Positions 1-6,786 of a stretch of 19,010 bases of DNA are shown here, one piece after another. The translations under genes and the position numbers were made by a program. How positions within the stretch are numbered: position 1 is the stretch's first letter; each line of letters begins with the position of its first letter. Origin of the DNA: Bacteroidota bacterium (GTDB lineage: Bacteria; Bacteroidota; Bacteroidia; Chitinophagales; Chitinophagaceae); the NCBI GenBank assembly GCA_023386395.1, contig JAEWJV010000445.1:1-19010 (forward strand), written 5' to 3'. A model generated the notes under the pieces. That model ran no database searches and had not been told where the DNA came from. It saw nothing but the letters and a program-made list of their open reading frames with translations.

Positions 1-408
1 CATCATACAGCATCACTTGTTGTAAAAAGATTTGTTACAGAATGGAAGGCGGGTTTTAATGCCACTTACACATTTGCAACAGGCAGGCCTTATTATAATT
101 TTCTATACAACGGCACAGATAATAAATATATCATAAACGATCATGGGCGAACACCTAATTATAACAGCATGGGCATTAGTGCTGAATATTTGCCAACGCT
201 TGGAAAGAAAAATGCAAAAACATTTATAGTACTATTTGTAAGTGCAACCAACGTGCTTGGCCAGAAGCAGGTTTATGGATACAATTATTCGTTTAATGGT
301 TTAAATAAGCAGGCTGTGTTACCACCAGCAAACCGCAGTTATTTTATCGGATGTTTTTTAAGCTGGGGCATAGATCGCAGCCAGGATGCTATTGATAATA
401 ATTTGTAA
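1..408 (+). CDS. Outer-membrane TonB-dependent receptor-like beta-barrel protein, C-terminal fragment
   Basis: The frame is open from base 1 to the TAA at 406-408, giving about 135 residues of the end of a larger protein whose start lies outside the window. The fragment has alternating polar and aromatic/hydrophobic stretches typical of outer-membrane beta strands (for example FNATYTFATGRPYYN and KTFIVLFVSATNVLGQKQ). It closes with a strand SYFIGCFLSWGID and a short polar tail ending in DNNL. This layout is characteristic of TonB-dependent receptor or outer-membrane beta-barrel family proteins of Bacteroidota, which import substrates across the outer membrane. The plug domain and any carboxypeptidase-like N-terminal domain are not visible, so the substrate cannot be guessed. 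The short tail after the last strand is unusual for barrels that end in an aromatic residue, but it does not exclude the call. Confidence 0.7.
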   Translation, partial: HHTASLVVKRFVTEWKAGFNATYTFATGRPYYNFLYNGTDNKYIINDHGRTPNYNSMGISAEYLPTLGKKNAKTFIVLFVSATNVLGQKQVYGYNYSFNGLNKQAVLPPANRSYFIGCFLSWGIDRSQDAIDNNL

Positions 409-411
409 GGC

Positions 412-442
412 AAAACATTGAAACACCCGTATAAAATGTTTT
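412..442 (+). terminator. Possible weak terminator hairpin after the receptor gene
   Basis: AAAACATT (412-419) is the exact inverse of AATGTTTT (435-442), with a 15-nt loop, starting four bases after the receptor stop codon. The 3' arm supplies the T-run. The stem is AT-rich, so this would be a weak terminator at best. Confidence 0.3.
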
Positions 443-527
443 CATGCAGGGAGTGATTGTCAGGCGTTCTATTTGACCAAAAAAAGATAAAAAGAAACAG
501 ATGAAAGCAGCAATCCATATATACATA

Positions 528-659
528 CCGGTTTTGCGCCTTGCAGGCGTGAAGCCGGTTATTATGAAGCCATCTGAATTGCAGCTATTAAACTCCCCCG
601 CCTGCGTAGTGCAGTTAGACAGGCTTGTGTCATTCCCTTCAGCTGAAGGTATGTCATTC
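528..659. repeat. Structured intergenic element with three successive inverted repeats
   Basis: The gap between the receptor and the DoxX-like gene holds three stem-loops in a row. The first pairs CCGG..GCGCC (528-540) imperfectly with GGCGTGAAGCCGG (546-558). The second pairs GCCTG (600-604) with CAGGC (620-624). The third is the perfect 14-base palindrome CCTTCAGCTGAAGG (636-649). The third is flanked by the 8-base direct repeat TGTCATTC (628-635 and 652-659). It is more GC-rich than the surrounding intergenic DNA. It could be a dispersed intergenic repeat, a leader of the downstream operon, or the relic of a small mobile unit. Only one copy is visible in this window, so the repeat label is provisional. 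Confidence 0.4.
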
Positions 660-679
660 ATCAAAACTCATCCGTCAAA

Positions 680-1126
680 ATGAAACCATTAATTGTCCTC
701 ATTGCAGTTTTTGTATTATGCCTTGGTATAACCGCCTTAATCGGCAGTGCTGAAATTAATTTAAGCGGAAGAATTGCTATGTCGGCAATGCTTTCGTTCA
801 CAGCAATGGGTCATTTTAAATTCCCAGGTGGCATGGCTCTGATGATCCCGCCGCTATTTCCTGCAAGGAAACAGATTGTATTTGTAACAGGTGTGATAGA
901 AGTGCTTGCTGCTGTTGGTTTACTTGTTGCTCCCACTATAAAAATTACAGGCATTATATTAATTATATTTTTTCTGTTGATTTTGCCTGCAAATATTTAT
1001 GCCGCAGCCAAAAAAGTAAATCTTGAAAAATCAGATCATTCAGGCAATGGTATAAATTATTTATGGTTTAGAATTCCCGAACAGGTTTTCTTTATGACAT
1101 GGGTTTACTATTTCGCTATAAAATAA
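680..1126 (+). CDS. DoxX-like integral membrane protein
   Basis: This 148-residue protein has hydrophobic segments at about residues 4-22, 32-44, 66-84, 88-108 and 128-146. The stretch from GHFKFPGGM (residue 44 on), through the IPPLFP loop (56-61), TGVIEVLAAVGLL (70-82) and PANIYAA (103-109), is the pattern of DoxX/DoxX-like membrane proteins. That family sits in the inner membrane; some members partner with oxidoreductases, but the role of this subgroup is not settled. It is the first gene of a rightward run. The next gene, a 2TM protein, begins 17 bp after its stop codon. The ATG at 680 is the only start that keeps the whole first membrane segment. The preceding 60-codon frame overlaps it by four bases but shows no coding signature. 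Confidence 0.8.
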   Translation: MKPLIVLIAVFVLCLGITALIGSAEINLSGRIAMSAMLSFTAMGHFKFPGGMALMIPPLFPARKQIVFVTGVIEVLAAVGLLVAPTIKITGIILIIFFLLILPANIYAAAKKVNLEKSDHSGNGINYLWFRIPEQVFFMTWVYYFAIK

Positions 1127-1143
1127 AAACTAAAACCATTTAT

Positions 1144-1422
1144 ATGAATAACGATGAACGCGATGAAGCACTATGGAAAATAGCTAAAAGAAGAGCCATG
1201 TTTAAACGCAGCTTTTCTGTTTATGTTATGGTGAATGCATTTTTAATTGCCGTATGGTACTTTTCTTCCGGGCCCGATTCTTATTTCTGGCCTATATGGC
1301 CAATGATTGGCTGGGGCTTCGGCATACTCATGCAATACCTTGCTGCTTACCAGGGCAACAATATTTTTAGTGAAGAACAGGAATATGAACGGTTGAAAAA
1401 TCAACAAAAAAATAAATTATAA
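1144..1422 (+). CDS. 2TM-domain small membrane protein
   Basis: This 92-residue protein opens with a charged helix (NNDERDEALWKIAKRR), followed by two transmembrane segments at about residues 23-37 (YVMVNAFLIAVWYF) and 43-62, which includes WPIWPMIGWGFGIL. A charged tail ends in KNQQKNKL. The combination of a K/R-rich first helix, a short turn and the WPI.P..GWG motif matches the 2TM domain family of Bacteroidota, which also occurs fused to LytTR regulators and histidine kinases. Its biochemical function is unknown. The frame extends upstream to 1099 inside the DoxX gene. The ATG at 1144 is preferred because it starts right at the conserved helix and leaves a normal 17-bp gap. It is probably co-transcribed with both neighbours, with 12 bp separating it from the next start. 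Confidence 0.8.
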   Translation: MNNDERDEALWKIAKRRAMFKRSFSVYVMVNAFLIAVWYFSSGPDSYFWPIWPMIGWGFGILMQYLAAYQGNNIFSEEQEYERLKNQQKNKL

Positions 1423-1434
1423 AAATCAATAAAC

Positions 1435-2115
1435 ATGAAACAATTACTATTGGCTGCAGCTATTATATGCACAGTTGCGGCACAGGCACAGAGTGATAAA
1501 TACAATACTGCCATGCAGCAGCAACTTCAAAAATTTGATTCTGCAAAAACAGTTGCGGATTATGAAAATATTGCTGCAGCATTTCAACGCATTGGCGATG
1601 CAGAAAAAACGCAATGGCTTCCATATTACTGGCAGGGTATTGCATTGGCGCGCATAGGCTGGATGTATTTTCCCGATGAAAAAGGCGCAACTGCTGTAAA
1701 GGTTTCTGACCTTGGCGGCACGGTTGATGCGCTTGCCGCACGTATTAATGCCGTTGCAGATAAAGCCGATGCTGTGGCAAAGGATAACGAAGCCAAATCA
1801 GATATATTAACTGTGCGCAACATGGCGGCAACACAGCAAATGATCGTTGATCCGCAAAGCCGTTACATGTCGTATGGAGCGCAGGCTGCCGATGATCTGC
1901 AAAAAGCAATGCAGCTAAATCCTAATAATCCCCGTGTTGCTTATTTGCAGGCTATGAGCGTATATGGCACGCCGGAACAATTTGGCGGCGGCAAAGACGC
2001 GGCAAAACCATTGGTGCAAAAAGCAGTGGAATTAGCCAAAGCAGAACAGGTAAAACCTTTGTACCCGCACTGGAGCCTGGAACAAAGCGAAAAAGTTTTG
2101 GCAACCTATCAATAG
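1435..2115 (+). CDS. Exported TPR-like helical protein of unknown function
   Basis: The 226-residue product starts with a clear Sec signal peptide (MKQLLLAAAIICTVAAQA, probable cleavage after Ala18), so it is periplasmic or secreted. The mature part is almost all amphipathic helix. The segment ADDLQKAMQLNPNNPRVAYL (about residues 148-167) resembles one tetratricopeptide repeat, and KPLVQKAVELAKAE (about 184-197) begins another helix pair. TPR-like proteins usually act as protein-binding scaffolds. No catalytic motif is visible and I do not recognise a named family. It lies 12 bp after the 2TM gene and 65 bp before the first of two membrane paralogues, so it is likely part of the same transcript. 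Its TAG stop codon is the loop of a perfect hairpin described separately. Confidence 0.75.
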   Translation: MKQLLLAAAIICTVAAQAQSDKYNTAMQQQLQKFDSAKTVADYENIAAAFQRIGDAEKTQWLPYYWQGIALARIGWMYFPDEKGATAVKVSDLGGTVDALAARINAVADKADAVAKDNEAKSDILTVRNMAATQQMIVDPQSRYMSYGAQAADDLQKAMQLNPNNPRVAYLQAMSVYGTPEQFGGGKDAAKPLVQKAVELAKAEQVKPLYPHWSLEQSEKVLATYQ

Positions 2116-2137
2116 TTGATAGGTTAACTCGTATCAA
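2103..2137 (+). promoter_or_regulatory. Hairpin with the stop codon as its loop, plus a competing arm
   Basis: AACCTATCAA (2103-2112) pairs perfectly with TTGATAGGTT (2116-2125), and the three-base loop is the TAG stop codon. A second TATCAA (2132-2137) can pair with the same central TTGATA (2116-2121), giving a weaker alternative stem. No T-run follows, so a simple terminator is unlikely. An mRNA-processing, stability or translation-coupled switch is possible but inferred. Confidence 0.4.
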
Positions 2138-2180
2138 CCCGGTCGGCTTGTCAGCTCATTCAACTTTTTAACTTTCCAAA

Positions 2181-2783
2181 ATGATTGAAAATTCTGAAAA
2201 CGATTTTTCTCCACAGCAAAGCCTTCAGCTTATTGAAAGCATGATAAACCGTGCAAAAGATAAATATGCAGAAGATGGTTCTATGTACCTTGCCTGGGGC
2301 TGGCTGGTGTTTGGCTGCAGCATTTTGCAGTTTATTTTATTGCATGTATTTCAATATCCGCAACATTATATCGTGTGGCTGGCAACCATACCGCTTTTTA
2401 TTTACCAGGCATATTATGTACGTAAAAAACATCAGCAACAAAAAGTGGTAACTTATACCGATGCGGTTATTAAATATGTATGGATAACTTTTGCTATTGT
2501 AATTCTCCTATTGTGTTTTCTTATAGGTATACTTACGTCCGGCGAATATTATACGCACATCGTTCACATATTGCTTGCTGTGTATGGAATGCCGATATTT
2601 TTAACCGGTGCTGTCATTAAGTTCAAGCCATTGATATATGGCGGCATTGCCTGCTGGGTTTTATGCATCCTGTCAACTTTTATTAAAATTTACGACTACC
2701 AGTTTTTATGTGTTCCTGCCGCTATGTTAGTTGCCTGGATAATTCCCGGTTACATGTTAAGGGCAAAGTATAGATCACAATAA
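2181..2783 (+). CDS. Polytopic membrane protein, paralogue A of a tandem pair
   Basis: This 200-residue protein has a soluble N-terminal helix (SLQLIESMINRAKDKY, about residues 15-30) and roughly five to six membrane spans. It ends in a short basic tail, IPGYMLRAKYRSQ. It aligns by eye with the next gene along its length: SLQLIESMINRAK against SFKLINRMIQEAK, YTDAVIKYVW against FTDEAIDYVW, LTGAVIKFKPLIYGGI against ITGMITKFRYHIISGL, and WIIPGYMLRAKYR against WLVPGLILRARFR. The pair therefore arose by tandem duplication. Proteins like this are found next to winged-helix regulators in Bacteroidota, as here. Function is unknown, and no transport or catalytic motif is visible. Nine bases separate its stop from the start of paralogue B. 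Confidence 0.75.
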   Translation: MIENSENDFSPQQSLQLIESMINRAKDKYAEDGSMYLAWGWLVFGCSILQFILLHVFQYPQHYIVWLATIPLFIYQAYYVRKKHQQQKVVTYTDAVIKYVWITFAIVILLLCFLIGILTSGEYYTHIVHILLAVYGMPIFLTGAVIKFKPLIYGGIACWVLCILSTFIKIYDYQFLCVPAAMLVAWIIPGYMLRAKYRSQ

Positions 2784-2792
2784 AATTTTGTT

Positions 2793-3377
2793 ATGGAAGA
2801 AAAACAATTAACGGGCGAAGAAAGTTTTAAACTTATCAACCGCATGATACAGGAAGCCAAAGGCTATTTTCATGAAAGTGGCCTGGGCGGCATAATATAT
2901 GGCATAAGTATTTTTATTTGTTGTGTGCTTGCCTGGCTTTTTGAAAGCAAAACAATATCGTTTCCTTTTCATCCCTTATTTCTTTTAACACCTGTGTTTT
3001 TTATACAGGCTTGGGTTCAATACAAAGAGGAAAAGGGGAAAAAGGCAAAAACATTTACGGATGAAGCAATTGATTATGTATGGACGGGTTATTTTCTTTC
3101 AGTATTTGCAGCGCTTTGCGGCAATTTTGTAAATGCCGGTTACATTATAATCACCATCGTTTTATTGCTTACTGCCTTTGCCTCATTTATCACAGGCATG
3201 ATTACAAAATTCCGTTACCATATTATTAGCGGGCTTGTTTGCATGTTAATTGCCATTGCTTCTTTTTTTGTTCAAAGTGCAAATGTTTATTTGTTAATGG
3301 CAGTAATGGCAATCATAGTTTGGCTGGTGCCGGGTTTAATATTAAGGGCGCGTTTCAGAAAGCTATATCATAATTGA
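2793..3377 (+). CDS. Polytopic membrane protein, paralogue B of a tandem pair
   Basis: The 194-residue product has the same plan as the preceding gene: an N-terminal amphipathic helix (SFKLINRMIQEAKGYF, about residues 11-26), five to six hydrophobic spans, and a basic C-terminus LRARFRKLYHN. The conserved blocks (see the upstream paralogue) lie at equivalent positions, but most of the membrane sequence has diverged, which points to an old duplication or to selection for a heteromeric pair. It lies 50 bp upstream of a winged-helix regulator gene in the same direction. The function is not recognised. A sensor or signal-transducing membrane protein whose output depends on the adjacent regulator is one possible reading, inferred only from context. 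Confidence 0.75.
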   Translation: MEEKQLTGEESFKLINRMIQEAKGYFHESGLGGIIYGISIFICCVLAWLFESKTISFPFHPLFLLTPVFFIQAWVQYKEEKGKKAKTFTDEAIDYVWTGYFLSVFAALCGNFVNAGYIIITIVLLLTAFASFITGMITKFRYHIISGLVCMLIAIASFFVQSANVYLLMAVMAIIVWLVPGLILRARFRKLYHN

Positions 3378-3427
3378 AGATGATTAAGAAGAATATTATT
3401 GGTTGAAGATAAAAGCAGGGCAGCATA

Positions 3428-3718
3428 ATGTTTAAAGATTTAGACCCGATATTACATTCACAGTTAAGGCTTGCAGTAATGAGTTTGCTAATAAGCGTAA
3501 AGCAGGCGGAGTTTACTTTCCTAAAAGAAAAAACAAATTCTACTGCGGGTAATTTAAGTGTGCAGATTCAAAAATTAAAAGAGGCCGGCTATATCGAAGT
3601 GATAAAAGAGTTTAAAGATAATTATCCAAATACTACCTGCAAAATAACTTCAAAAGGCATTAAAGCTTTTGAAGAATATGTAAAATCGCTACAGCAATAC
3701 CTGCAGGTAAAAAAATAA
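3428..3718 (+). CDS. Winged-helix transcriptional regulator (MarR/HTH_34-like)
   Basis: This 96-residue single-domain protein begins LDPILHSQLRLAVMSLL, the first helices of the winged-helix DNA-binding domain often annotated as HTH_34. The recognition-helix region is TAGNLSVQIQKLKEAGYI (about residues 39-56). It is followed by the wing (IEVIKEFKDNYPNTTCKIT) and a last helix, KGIKAFEEYVKSLQQYL, probably for dimerisation. No ligand-binding domain is present, as is usual for this family. It closes the run of membrane-protein genes and follows paralogue B by 50 bp, so it probably regulates this operon or responds to its membrane products. That link is inference. The start at 3428 gives the complete first helix and a family-typical length. 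Confidence 0.85.
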   Translation: MFKDLDPILHSQLRLAVMSLLISVKQAEFTFLKEKTNSTAGNLSVQIQKLKEAGYIEVIKEFKDNYPNTTCKITSKGIKAFEEYVKSLQQYLQVKK

Positions 3719-3766
3719 ATTTTATGAAAAAAGGCACGTAAATTGAACCGGTATAATAAAAATTAA

Positions 3767-3946
3767 ATGACACAGCCAAAAGAAAAGATCAGCAATAACG
3801 TTCAGACTAATTTTAATCATTCCAAAGAAATCGCATACTGGGCGAAAAAATTTAATGTAAGTCCTTCAGCTTTTCAAAAAGCATTTGAACAATCGGGTTT
3901 TTCTATTTCAAAAACATTACAGTTATTACAGGAACAATCCAATTAA
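3767..3946 (+). CDS. Small DUF3606-like protein
   Basis: A 59-residue frame runs from the ATG at 3767 to the TAA at 3944-3946. The product begins MTQPKEKISNNVQ. Its core is EIAYWAKKFNVSPSAFQKAF (residues 21-40), followed by EQSGFSISKTLQLLQEQ. The order 'acidic/aromatic YW-KKF-VS...L..A....G.S...V...L' is that of the DUF3606 family, small helical proteins common in Bacteroidota and Proteobacteria with no assigned biochemical role. The usual N-terminal Asp-rich entry of the family is weak here. It lies 48 bp after the winged-helix gene in the same direction and could be the last gene of that operon or separately transcribed. A 200-bp non-coding stretch follows. Confidence 0.65.
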   Translation: MTQPKEKISNNVQTNFNHSKEIAYWAKKFNVSPSAFQKAFEQSGFSISKTLQLLQEQSN

Positions 3947-3992
3947 TCTTATTGTTAAGAATTATAAATAAAGTATTTATTAGAAAATACTT

Positions 3993-4013
3993 CGCTTTTT
4001 AAGCGTATCTTTG
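3993..4013 (+). promoter_or_regulatory. Promoter of the RRM protein gene with an overlapping palindrome
   Basis: TATCTTTG at 4006-4013 matches the Bacteroidota -7 element TAnnTTTG exactly. No good TTTG lies at the -33 distance; the closest is TTAG at 3980-3983. Immediately upstream, CGCTT (3993-3997) and AAGCG (4001-4005) form a perfect inverted repeat across TTT, filling the spacer next to the -7 element. Such a placement suits an operator. Transcription would begin near 4020, leaving a leader of about 125 nt. Confidence 0.55.
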
Positions 4014-4019
4014 CGCCGA

Positions 4020-4146
4020 TTTTTGAGTTTATAGTTTTAGTAATTGAACAAGATTTTCTGCTACAGAATTTTCTGCTAATAGTTATCCCGATTCTTTACG
4101 ATATTATTTTCTCAGTCTTTAGTTAATTTAAATTTATAACACAAGC
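4020..4146 (+). promoter_or_regulatory. Long 5' leader of the RRM protein gene with a tandem 11-base repeat
   Basis: The predicted untranslated leader is AT-rich and contains ATTTTCTGCTA twice, at 4053-4063 and 4068-4078 (15-base period). The stretch from 4079 to 4146 is U-rich and has no open frame. Long leaders are common for bacterial cold-shock and RNA-binding protein genes. The repeats could be binding sites for the encoded RRM protein (autoregulation), which is inference. Confidence 0.45.
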
Positions 4147-4452
4147 ATGAACATTTATGTTTCAAACTTAAGTTTCAACGTACAGGATGAAGACTTAAGA
4201 GAGTATTTTGAAGAATACGGTGAAGTTTCTTCAGCAAAAATTATTACTGACAAATTCACAAACCGCAGCCGTGGTTTTGGTTTTGTTGAAATGGCCGATG
4301 ATGCTGCAGCAGAAAAAGCAATTGCAGAATTACATGGCGCATCTGTTGATGGCAGGACCATCAGCGTAACTGTTGCAAAGCCCCGTGAAGAAAGGCCAAG
4401 GAACAATAACAATAACAGAAGGTCCTTCAGTAATAGCAACAGCAGGTGGTAA
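4147..4452 (+). CDS. Single-RRM RNA-binding protein
   Basis: This 101-residue cytoplasmic protein is one RNA-recognition motif plus a disordered tail. RNP2 is IYVSNL (residues 3-8) and RNP1 is RGFGFVEM (42-49), which supply the exposed aromatic residues Tyr4, Phe44 and Phe46 that stack on RNA bases. The loop between them (KIITDKFTNRSRGFGF) and the final strand GRTISVTVAKP are canonical. The tail from about residue 78 (PREERPRNNNNNRRSF) is rich in Asn, Arg and Ser, like the small RNA-binding proteins of Bacteroidota and cyanobacteria. Family members bind single-stranded RNA and in Bacteroides act as post-transcriptional regulators. The gene is monocistronic: its own promoter and long leader lie upstream and a strong terminator follows 18 bp after the stop. 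Confidence 0.93.
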   Translation: MNIYVSNLSFNVQDEDLREYFEEYGEVSSAKIITDKFTNRSRGFGFVEMADDAAAEKAIAELHGASVDGRTISVTVAKPREERPRNNNNNRRSFSNSNSRW

Positions 4453-4470
4453 GCTTTATAACCGCATTAG

Positions 4471-4505
4471 AAAAAGAGCTCACAAACAGTGAGCTCTTTT
4501 TGTTT
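4471..4505 (+). terminator. Strong intrinsic terminator of the RRM gene
   Basis: AAAAAGAGCTCAC (4471-4483) pairs perfectly with GTGAGCTCTTTTT (4489-4501) around the loop AAACA, followed by a T-rich tract. It sits 18 bp after the RRM stop codon. The A-rich 5' arm means it could also work in the opposite direction. Confidence 0.9.
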
Positions 4506-4544
4506 TATAAGGCCACTGTGAATTATTATGACAATAACAGAATG

Positions 4545-4566
4545 CGTACTTTAGTAAAAACGTACG
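4545..4566. promoter_or_regulatory. Inverted repeat just upstream of the dcp start
   Basis: CGTAC (4545-4549) and GTACG (4562-4566) form an inverted repeat with a 12-base spacer that ends four bases before the ATG. The second half is itself the palindrome CGTACG. TACTTTAG (4547-4554) resembles a degenerate -7 element (TAnnTTTG with one mismatch) and lies within the repeat. It could be an operator or a leader hairpin. The evidence is short motifs only. Confidence 0.25.
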
Positions 4567-4570
4567 ATAT

Positions 4571-6712
4571 ATGAAGTATATAGCTGTGTTGCTTTTTGCC
4601 TGCATCTCTGCCGCATTAATATCCTTTAAAAATAACCGTGAAGTGAATATGAATATTAACAATGATCTCCCGGCATCAAATCCATTCAGCCATGCCAGTA
4701 CTTTACCTTTCCAGGCGCCACCCTTTGATAAAATAAAAAATGAAGACTATGAGCCGGCCTTGAGGGAAGGCATTAAACAGCAAGTAAAAGAGATTGAAGC
4801 AATAGCCGATAATACAGCAGCGGCAACATTTGAAAACACATTTGTTGCGCTTGAAAAGAGCGGCGTTTTATTAAGGCGTGTAAACAATGCTTTTAATGCA
4901 GTTACAGGCGCCAATACAAATGATACTTTACAGCAACTGCAGGAAACTATTGCCCCTGAACTCTCAACCGTGCATGATGAAATGTATTTAAATGATAAGT
5001 TGTTTAAGCGTGTTGAAACAATTTATAACAACCGCAATAACCTTAAGCTTGATAATGAATCTAACAGGCTTGTTGAATATTATTACCAGCAGTTTGTATT
5101 AGCCGGTGCTAAACTTTCCGCGGCAGATAAAGAACAGATCAGGAAATTAAACGCGGAGGAGGCAACGCTTACTGCCAAATTTGTTAACCAGTTGGTTAAC
5201 GCAGCAAAAGCAGGTGCTTTGCATGTGGAAGATGCCGCCGCATTAACAGGCTTATCGCAACCAGATAAAGAGGCATTTGCGCAGGACGCGGCAGCAAAGA
5301 ATAGGAATGGCTGGCTTATTCCTTTACAAAATACAACACAGCAACCGGTGCTGCAATCTTTAAGTAACCGCAATACAAGGGAACAATTATTCAATGCTTC
5401 CTGGATGCGGGCAGAACGCAGCGATTCAAATGATACACGGGCAGGCATTATACGCATTGCTGCCATTCGTGCACAAAAAGCAAAGCTGATGGGTTTTGAA
5501 AATTATGCTGCCTGGAAGTTGCAGGATCAAATGGCCCAAACGCCGCAAGCTGTAAACAAATTTTTGAATGCATTGGTACCGGCTGTTACCGGCAAGGCAA
5601 AACAGGAAGCAGCCGACATACAGGCATTGATTGATGCACAAAGTGGCGGCTTTCAATTGCAACCTTACGATTGGGAGTTTTATGCGGAACAGGTGCGCAA
5701 GGCAAAATACGATCTGGATGAAAGTGAAATAAAGCCCTATTTTGAATTAAACACCGTGCTGGAAAAAGGGGTTTTTTATGCGGCTAATCAATTATACGGG
5801 TTAACGTTTAAAGAGCGCAACGATATTCCCGTTTACCAGCCTGATGTACGCGTGTTTGAAGTGTTTGATAAAGATGGTACATCGCTGGCGCTGTTTTATT
5901 GCGATTATTTTAAACGTGATAATAAATCAGGCGGCGCCTGGATGAGTAACCTTGTTGATCAATCATTCTTATTAAAAACAAAACCGGTTATTTATAATGT
6001 TTGCAATTTTACAAAGCCAGCCCCGGGCCAGCCGGCACTTATAAGTTTTGACGACGTCACAACCATGTTTCATGAGTTTGGCCACGCATTGCATGGCATG
6101 TTTGCACATCAAAATTATCCATCGCTTTCCGGCACTAACGTTGCCCGTGATTATGTTGAATTTCCTTCACAGTTTAATGAACATTGGGCATTGGATGCGA
6201 AAGTGCTGAATAATTATGCACTGCATTATAAAACCGGTCAGCCGATTCCGCAGCAATTGGTTGATAAAATAAAAAAAGCTTCATCCTTTAACCAGGGCTA
6301 TGCTTTAACAGAAGCCATAGCGGCCGCGGCACTGGATATGCAATGGCATACTTTGCCTGCCGATACAGCCATAACCGATGCCTATGCTTTTGAAAAAAAT
6401 GCCTTGCATGTTACAGGCCTTGATCTTCCGCAGGTGCCGCCACGTTATCGTTCCAGTTATTTCCTGCATATATGGGGCAACGGTTATGCCGCAGGTTATT
6501 ATGCTTATCAATGGACGAAGATGCTGGAAGAAGATGCCTATTCATGGTTTACAGAGAATGGTGGTTTAACAAGGGCTAACGGCCAGCGTTTCCGCGACAT
6601 GATTTTATCCCGTGGCAATACGGAAGATTATAATAAAATGTTTAAAGATTTTCGCGGACATGAACCCGATATAAGAGCTATGGAAAGGGAGTTGGGCCTT
6701 CCTGTTAATTAA
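4571..6712 (+). CDS. dcp: M3 family zinc oligopeptidase, peptidyl-dipeptidase Dcp type, exported
   Basis: The 713-residue enzyme belongs to peptidase family M3 (thimet oligopeptidase/Dcp clan), which removes C-terminal dipeptides or cleaves short peptides. The zinc site is HEFGH at residues 501-505, with the third ligand Glu530 (in YVEFPSQ) exactly 25 residues after the second His, as the family requires. Other family blocks are NPFSHASTLPFQAPPFDKI at the N-terminus, KAKLMGFENYAAWKL, KPYFELNTVLEKGVFYAA, and the C-terminal substrate-binding region (YRSSYFLHIWGNGYAAGYYAY). The first 19 or so residues (MKYIAVLLFACISAALISF) form a signal peptide or anchor, so it is probably periplasmic. Its length matches Dcp (about 680) plus this leader. 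All catalytic residues are intact. It is likely transcribed alone, since strong terminator DNA precedes it and a 74-bp gap follows. Confidence 0.93.
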   Translation: MKYIAVLLFACISAALISFKNNREVNMNINNDLPASNPFSHASTLPFQAPPFDKIKNEDYEPALREGIKQQVKEIEAIADNTAAATFENTFVALEKSGVLLRRVNNAFNAVTGANTNDTLQQLQETIAPELSTVHDEMYLNDKLFKRVETIYNNRNNLKLDNESNRLVEYYYQQFVLAGAKLSAADKEQIRKLNAEEATLTAKFVNQLVNAAKAGALHVEDAAALTGLSQPDKEAFAQDAAAKNRNGWLIPLQNTTQQPVLQSLSNRNTREQLFNASWMRAERSDSNDTRAGIIRIAAIRAQKAKLMGFENYAAWKLQDQMAQTPQAVNKFLNALVPAVTGKAKQEAADIQALIDAQSGGFQLQPYDWEFYAEQVRKAKYDLDESEIKPYFELNTVLEKGVFYAANQLYGLTFKERNDIPVYQPDVRVFEVFDKDGTSLALFYCDYFKRDNKSGGAWMSNLVDQSFLLKTKPVIYNVCNFTKPAPGQPALISFDDVTTMFHEFGHALHGMFAHQNYPSLSGTNVARDYVEFPSQFNEHWALDAKVLNNYALHYKTGQPIPQQLVDKIKKASSFNQGYALTEAIAAAALDMQWHTLPADTAITDAYAFEKNALHVTGLDLPQVPPRYRSSYFLHIWGNGYAAGYYAYQWTKMLEEDAYSWFTENGGLTRANGQRFRDMILSRGNTEDYNKMFKDFRGHEPDIRAMERELGLPVN

Positions 6713-6733
6713 TTTTACCGGCATTTAAATAGC

Positions 6734-6765
6734 TTTGAAATACTTATTATACCTTAGTTATATTG
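6734..6765 (+). promoter_or_regulatory. Weak candidate promoter of the dps gene
   Basis: TTTG at 6734-6737 is followed after 21 bases by TATATTG (6759-6765), one T short of the TAnnTTTG consensus. Spacing and sequence are imperfect. It is the best candidate I see in the 74-bp gap before the Dps gene. Confidence 0.25.
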
Positions 6766-6786
6766 AAAAAATTAAATTGAATTATT

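Noticed and set aside
501..683. 60-codon frame overlapping the DoxX start by four bases
   Set aside because: Its sequence is generated by three palindromic segments, shows no domain, signal or compositional bias of a real protein, and an equally long frame exists on the opposite strand. Treated as non-coding structured DNA.
4571..4640. Lipoprotein signal for the M3 peptidase
   Set aside because: The Cys at residue 11 follows LLFA, with a bulky Phe at -2 and only one basic residue before it. An ordinary signal peptide or anchor fits better.
5083..5466. 127-codon minus-strand frame inside the M3 peptidase gene
   Set aside because: Fully inside a gene with intact catalytic motifs; antisense shadow without recognisable features.
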